A DNA stretch of 10,271 bases from Clostridiaceae bacterium (lineage in GTDB: Bacteria; Bacillota; Clostridia; UBA1212; DUPL01), in NCBI GenBank assembly GCA_012522035.1, contig JAAYLF010000266.1, positions 1-10,271 on the forward strand, written 5' to 3'. The notes beneath the pieces were generated by a model that saw nothing but the letters and a program-made list of their open reading frames with translations, was not told the DNA's origin and made no database searches. Below are positions 7,122 to 10,271 of this stretch, one piece after another. The position numbers and the translations under genes were made by a program. Position 1 is the first letter of the stretch, and each line of letters begins with the position of its first letter.

Positions 7122-7424
7122 ATGATTGATGTAAAACCAATTAATCTGGATGGTTATGTATTTATTGCTGTTTCTGTACAGCTTCCTAAAACCACCCTGC
7201 TTGTTGTTTCATCAGATAAAGGATATATCATGTGCGGTGCTTTGGATGTTTCTTTATTAAATGAAAAATTGAAAGACAGGAAAATTATTGCGGGAAGAGC
7301 AGTTGGAGTTAGAACTATCGAGGAACTTCTTGAAGCTCCTTTGGAGTCTGTTACTAATGAAGCTGAAAAACTTGGAATAACAAAAGGGATGCCAGGTAAA
7401 AAAGCTCTCTTAAAAATGGTTTGA
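7122..7424 (+). CDS. yunC: YunC family protein (DUF1805)
   Basis: The 100-residue product matches the small YunC/DUF1805 family of Bacilli and Clostridia along its full length. Characteristic stretches are MIDVKPINLDGY, VQLPKTTLLVV, SDKGYIMCGALDVSLLNEKL and IAGRAVGVRTIEELL, ending in GITKGMPGKKALLKM. It is a soluble compact alpha/beta protein with no signal peptide. Its biochemical role is not established. ATG 7122 is chosen over GTG 7116 because AAAGGGG ends 8 nt before the ATG and because the family normally begins M-I-[ND]-V-K-P. It is divergent from the propeller gene, sharing an intergenic region of about 110 bp, and is followed 53 bp later by a 64-residue protein gene. Confidence 0.95.
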   Translation: MIDVKPINLDGYVFIAVSVQLPKTTLLVVSSDKGYIMCGALDVSLLNEKLKDRKIIAGRAVGVRTIEELLEAPLESVTNEAEKLGITKGMPGKKALLKMV

Positions 7425-7477
7425 TTTTTCATGGATATAATATTTTTTTGTGTGGAAAATAATCAGGGGTGGCTGGA

Positions 7478-7672
7478 ATGGAGAAAAATTTGACAAATGG
7501 AGAAGTCCCCATTGGTTTTGCCATGGCTCTTGCACAAAATATGAATTCCATGCAGTACTTCTCTTCATTGAGTCCTGACAAGCAAAGAAGTGTTATTGGC
7601 AGAACCAGGGGAATCAAATCAAAGGCGGAAATGCAGGCATTTGTCGACAGTATTTCCAGTATTGGTATTTAA
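7478..7672 (+). CDS. Small conserved-looking protein, 64 residues
   Basis: This short soluble protein has no signal peptide or membrane segment. It contains PIGFAMALAQNMNSMQYFSS, then LSPDKQRSVIGRTRGIKSK and AEMQAFVDSI, which predict three amphipathic helices. The 'P-GF-MALAQN---M--F--L' pattern recalls small uncharacterised proteins in many Clostridia; I have no function for it. ATG 7478 is preferred to GTG 7469 because AGGGGTG (7465-7471) sits 6 nt upstream of the ATG and overlaps the GTG. A TATAAT at 7436-7441 has no good -35, so it may have a weak promoter of its own or be read through from yunC. Confidence 0.8.
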   Translation: MEKNLTNGEVPIGFAMALAQNMNSMQYFSSLSPDKQRSVIGRTRGIKSKAEMQAFVDSISSIGI

Positions 7673-7701
7673 AGCAAAATGGGGCTGCCTGACAGCCCCA
7701 T
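7671..7701 (-). terminator. Terminator of the minus-strand sigma/serpin group
   Basis: An 8-9 bp GC-rich stem (ggggctg 7681-7687 with cagcccc 7693-7699, closed by T7680-A7700) has a 5-nt loop. Reading on the minus strand, TTTT-GC-TTT follows (7679-7671); reading on the plus strand no good T-run follows. It therefore mainly stops transcription coming from the serpin side, and may also end the small plus-strand gene. Confidence 0.75.
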
Positions 7702-7708
7702 TAAAGAT

Positions 7709-8073
7709 TTAATTCTTTATTAAAGTGAATGTACATTCCAAGGTTGCGCTTTCATAATCGTCTGCTTCCTCGACATAGTTTCCTTTCTCTATAGTGATGG
7801 ATGCGGGTAAAATCACTTGTGTAAATGTCTACAAAGTAAAACGAAACATTGGCGCTGTATTCCACGGAGAAATCCTCTTCTTAAATCAAGGTGGGTAATT
7901 GTCCGGCAACATCCTCTAAAAAATATGCTACTGACATGCTGCTGACTTGAAGCCAATCGCCTTCTGCAAGGTTACTCCATGTTTTTATACTTACAATATT
8001 TATATGCGGATAGATGGATACGCCATTGGATCTCACAAGTGTTTTTATCCCTGTAGCATCGAACGTGGTAGGC
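7709..8073 (-). pseudogene. Decayed 3' coding remnant downstream of the serpin gene
   Basis: No intact gene covers this stretch, but the minus strand reads as protein with two lesions. Just after the serpin stop, one frame encodes TPTTFDATGIKTLVRSNG, then IKTWSNLAEGDWLQVSS and YFLEDVAGQLPTLI, and hits TAA at 7883-7881. It continues in the same frame as EEDFSVEYSANVSFYFVDIY. A different frame then carries ILPASITIEKGNYVEEADDY and ECTFTLIKN to a TAA at 7711-7709. The frame change must lie between about 7745 and 7828. The text resembles the C-terminal portion of clostridial extracellular proteins, though I cannot name the family. No start or ribosome binding site is present. It may be the tail of a lost neighbouring gene, or a former C-terminal extension of the serpin. 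Sequence error could explain part of it. Confidence 0.6.
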
Positions 8074-8076
8074 GTA

Positions 8077-9798
8077 TTAATTTGCAAACACGCCCAGGAA
8101 AATGGGCATTTTTTCTTCATGCATGATGCAGTAAATAAAAGGTCTGTTCAGATTTACTTCAACTTCCATCCATTCTGGAGAACCCATACCACCGCTGATA
8201 TTGGTTACCGCTGATGCGGTTATGCCTTTTTCATCAACCTGAATATATGTGTCTTGTTTAATATCGGTCAAGAACAAGTCGATATCGGTAATGGCTGAGA
8301 AATCTGCGACATCTGCAAAGGCATCATTCAGCCCTAGGTTCTTGACCATGTCAAGCAGGTCAAGTTTGCTTTCAAATCCAAACTTGGGTAAATGCAAAGT
8401 AACCATATACCCATCAAATAGTGGTGCATAAATAGTGGGGGATTTGATTGCTGCTTCCAGTTTTCCCGGACTGGTCAGGAAGTCTTCTATACTGACTCCT
8501 TCATCAGGCAGCAAGAACACCATCTTTCCGCCTTTAACCCTCAGGGTTGTACATGCATAGTCCTCGCCTTTATAGTATTCTGCTTGCACATCCGTTCTTT
8601 TCATGAACTCCATATCTGTTGTTTCAGTGCATCCATAAAACTTGTCGAGATAGTTGTTTTCTTCTTCAAACTCTTCGTTCCATTGATTTCTATAATATAT
8701 TGTGTTGATTATTTTAAATATGGTTGTAGGTTCATGCGGAAAATCTGGTGCAAGTGTTCCCTCGGTGTTGTCAAATATCCATTTTTTCATTAGTTTGCTT
8801 GTATCTTCATCTGTAAAATCCACACTGAACAAGGTTGCATAGAAATGCTGTCTTGCGTTGTCAATAAAGGTTTGTTTATAGGTAACGCCATTAAGATTGG
8901 ACAGCCAGACCGAGTTTGCTATCTTTAACTTTCCAAACTCATGATCAATGTAAAGTCTGTTGTACAATTTCCTTGTCTCATCCATCAGGAACTCTTTTGA
9001 CATATTGTTCAGGCCCAACACATTCATGAGTTCCTCAAAAGTTTCCCCTTCCGCACCTTGAGCGCACAGGCTCAGTGCAAAGTACAGGCTTAATGGACTG
9101 TAGTTTACATTCCCTCCTTGTTTTAACAACTCGTATGCAGTGCCATACGAAAATTTCTCCAGAGCCAATACTGTTTTTTGACTCACAATATTTTGAAGCT
9201 CAAACATAAACCGGTTATCAAAATAACTGTATTCTGGTGGATAATCTGCCAGAAATACTGTTGCGCTCGCGGGTGCCCAATTATCATCCGGCCAGTCTTT
9301 TTCAATACCTTCTCTTGGTTGTATGGGGGTGGGAGAAGGTGTTGGTTTAGGAGTGGAAGTGGGTTCTGATGTAGGCTCGGCTGTTGCAGTTGGAGTTCCT
9401 GGTGCTGGAGTGGATGTTTTTGTAGGTGCTGGCGTCTTTGTGGTTGATGGCGCTGTGGCTGTCGGAATCACACTTGGTGTTGTTGTAATATGGTTTGTTA
9501 TAGATGGTGTTGGAGTTGGGTTGTTTATTATTGTACCATTACTTGGATCTCGATCCATGACTAAAATTATTGTAAGTGAGATAACAAATAGAGCAATTAT
9601 TGTAGCGGCTGCCGCAAAAACACCTTTTTTACTCACGACAAAAACTCTCTTAACTGACGGAATCTGTTTCAATACTTTTTTGGTTATGATTCCTTTCCTG
9701 GATTCAAATTCCTCAGTCTTAATATTATCAGTAACTAGAATTTCAGTTTCTTCGACAGTAGGATCGTCAAATAGATTTGACAGTTTCTCTTTTTTCAC
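8077..9798 (-). CDS. Membrane-anchored extracellular serpin, putative sigma-factor partner
   Basis: The 573-residue protein has four parts. Residues 1-58 are charged and cytoplasmic. Residues 59-81 form one TM helix. Residues 93-161 are a Thr/Pro-rich spacer (many PTPT/TSTP units). Residues 205-573 are a complete serpin fold. Serpin landmarks are VNYSPLSLYFALSLCAQGAEGE (shown in part: NYSPLSL, AQGAEGET), KIANSVWLSN, NTIYYRNQW, and the terminal RPFIYCIMHEEKMP and FLGVFAN. The reactive-centre hinge is VDEKGITASAVT, with Ile instead of the usual Thr at about P14. Serpins trap serine or cysteine proteases by irreversible conformational change. There is no dockerin or cleavable signal peptide. GTG 9798 is favoured over TTG 9813 because GGAGG ends 8 nt before it. 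The gene overlaps the upstream ECF sigma gene, which suggests that residues 1-58 act as an anti-sigma segment; that is inference. Confidence 0.93.
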   Translation of the reverse strand: MKKEKLSNLFDDPTVEETEILVTDNIKTEEFESRKGIITKKVLKQIPSVKRVFVVSKKGVFAAAATIIALFVISLTIILVMDRDPSNGTIINNPTPTPSITNHITTTPSVIPTATAPSTTKTPAPTKTSTPAPGTPTATAEPTSEPTSTPKPTPSPTPIQPREGIEKDWPDDNWAPASATVFLADYPPEYSYFDNRFMFELQNIVSQKTVLALEKFSYGTAYELLKQGGNVNYSPLSLYFALSLCAQGAEGETFEELMNVLGLNNMSKEFLMDETRKLYNRLYIDHEFGKLKIANSVWLSNLNGVTYKQTFIDNARQHFYATLFSVDFTDEDTSKLMKKWIFDNTEGTLAPDFPHEPTTIFKIINTIYYRNQWNEEFEEENNYLDKFYGCTETTDMEFMKRTDVQAEYYKGEDYACTTLRVKGGKMVFLLPDEGVSIEDFLTSPGKLEAAIKSPTIYAPLFDGYMVTLHLPKFGFESKLDLLDMVKNLGLNDAFADVADFSAITDIDLFLTDIKQDTYIQVDEKGITASAVTNISGGMGSPEWMEVEVNLNRPFIYCIMHEEKMPIFLGVFAN

Positions 9799-10271
9799 TT
9801 TCGTTTCCTCCAAGCATTGTTTTTAGTTTCTTAAGAGCTCTATGTACCCTTATATCTACTGCGTTGGCACTCATGCCAAAACACTCTGCTATTTTTTTTG
9901 AGCTTTCCATTAGGAAATACTTTCTGACAAGTATCTCGCAGTCTGGTTCCCCCAAGTCTCTTATGGCCTTGGCAACTTCAATTCTGTTTTCATACTCTAT
10001 GTATATCTCTTCGGGGGTGAGGTTTTCATCTTGCACTTTGTTCAGCAAGTCGTCCTCCAGAGGTATTGCATTTTTTGCAGCAATATTCTTTTTTAAAGAC
10101 ATCGAGTTGTATAAATTAATTGCTTTACGCTTTGCAATGACACACAAATAGCTTCTTAGCGAGCCTTTGGCAAGATCAATGATATCTCGCTGCTTGTAAA
10201 TATCAACAAAAACATCGCTAACACATTCCTCTATGTCTTCGTTAGACATGACTTCTTTAAGCTTGTTATGG
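9767..10271 (-). CDS. ECF-type RNA polymerase sigma factor, 5' end off window
   Basis: The reading frame is open to the right edge, so only the last ~167 residues are seen. ATG 10249 is internal, because HNKLKEV precedes it in frame and it falls within region 2. Counting from that Met, region 2 residues SNEDIEECVSDVFVDIYKQ and the following helix to about residue 48 match sigma region 2.2-2.4, which contacts core polymerase and the -10 element. A linker (50-94) leads to region 4 at about 95-146, with EPDCEILVRKYF and the helix-turn-helix KKIAECFGMSANAVDIRVHR that reads the -35. The highly basic end KKLKTMLGG is typical. The stop at 9767 overlaps the serpin gene by 32 nt. ECF factors are usually held inactive by a membrane anti-sigma encoded next door, and the serpin protein occupies that position here. 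Confidence 0.92.
   Translation of the reverse strand, partial: HNKLKEVMSNEDIEECVSDVFVDIYKQRDIIDLAKGSLRSYLCVIAKRKAINLYNSMSLKKNIAAKNAIPLEDDLLNKVQDENLTPEEIYIEYENRIEVAKAIRDLGEPDCEILVRKYFLMESSKKIAECFGMSANAVDIRVHRALKKLKTMLGGNESEKRETVKSI
9807..9811 (-). promoter_or_regulatory. Ribosome binding site of the serpin gene inside the sigma gene
   Basis: GGAGG on the minus strand lies within the last codons of the sigma factor and 8 nt before GTG 9798. It decides the serpin start and implies translational coupling between the two genes. Confidence 0.75.

Noticed and set aside
9323..9826. Plus-strand open frame rich in Gly and Val
   Set aside because: It is the antisense reading of the Thr/Pro linker and N-terminus of the serpin protein. 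The low-complexity GVGVG pattern is a by-product of ACN/CCN codons.

Overview
The window is low-GC (about 40% by eye), with strong AGGAGG-type ribosome binding sites, lipoproteins carrying Gram-positive lipoboxes, a YunC-family (DUF1805) protein, a membrane-anchored serpin behind a Thr/Pro linker, and an ECF sigma factor. This fits a clostridial Firmicute. The Thr/Pro linker style and the serpin are reminiscent of the Acetivibrio / Clostridium thermocellum group, but that placement is inference. I see no tRNA, rRNA, CRISPR array, insertion sequence or phage gene.

Layout. (1) 1-171: an incoming terminator hairpin and a 22-bp dyad. (2) 172-3130, plus strand: a single-pass membrane protein of unknown function, a compact SMC/ABC-like ATPase with a TTG start, and a 12-TM membrane-bound LuxR-type regulator, closed by a strong intrinsic terminator. 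(3) 3257-4985, plus strand: a tight three-gene cluster of a lipoprotein with two tandem repeats, a zinc-ribbon/DUF4870-like membrane protein, and a second lipoprotein with a possibly related domain. A hairpin follows, shared with the convergent next gene. (4) 5056-7012, minus strand: a large beta-propeller-type secreted protein. Its signal peptide lies in a different frame from the body, and the frames meet at an A8-C6-A6 tract inside a 12-nt tandem repeat. (5) 7122-7672, plus strand, divergent from it: yunC and a 64-residue protein. (6) 7709-10271, minus strand: an ECF sigma factor that runs off the right edge, overlapped by a gene for a one-pass membrane protein with an extracellular serpin domain, followed by a decayed coding remnant and a terminator.

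Most interesting unit: the sigma factor and membrane serpin overlap by 32 nt, and the serpin ribosome binding site lies inside the sigma gene. The serpin protein has a short charged cytoplasmic N-terminus, one TM helix, a long Thr/Pro spacer and a full serpin fold outside the cell. This is the layout of a sigma/anti-sigma pair in which the extracellular sensor is a protease inhibitor, so an external protease could be the signal. That role is inference; the architecture is read directly from the sequence.

Caveat: two reading-frame disruptions on the minus strand (in the propeller gene and in the remnant) may be real decay, slippage or assembly error. Sequence alone does not decide.
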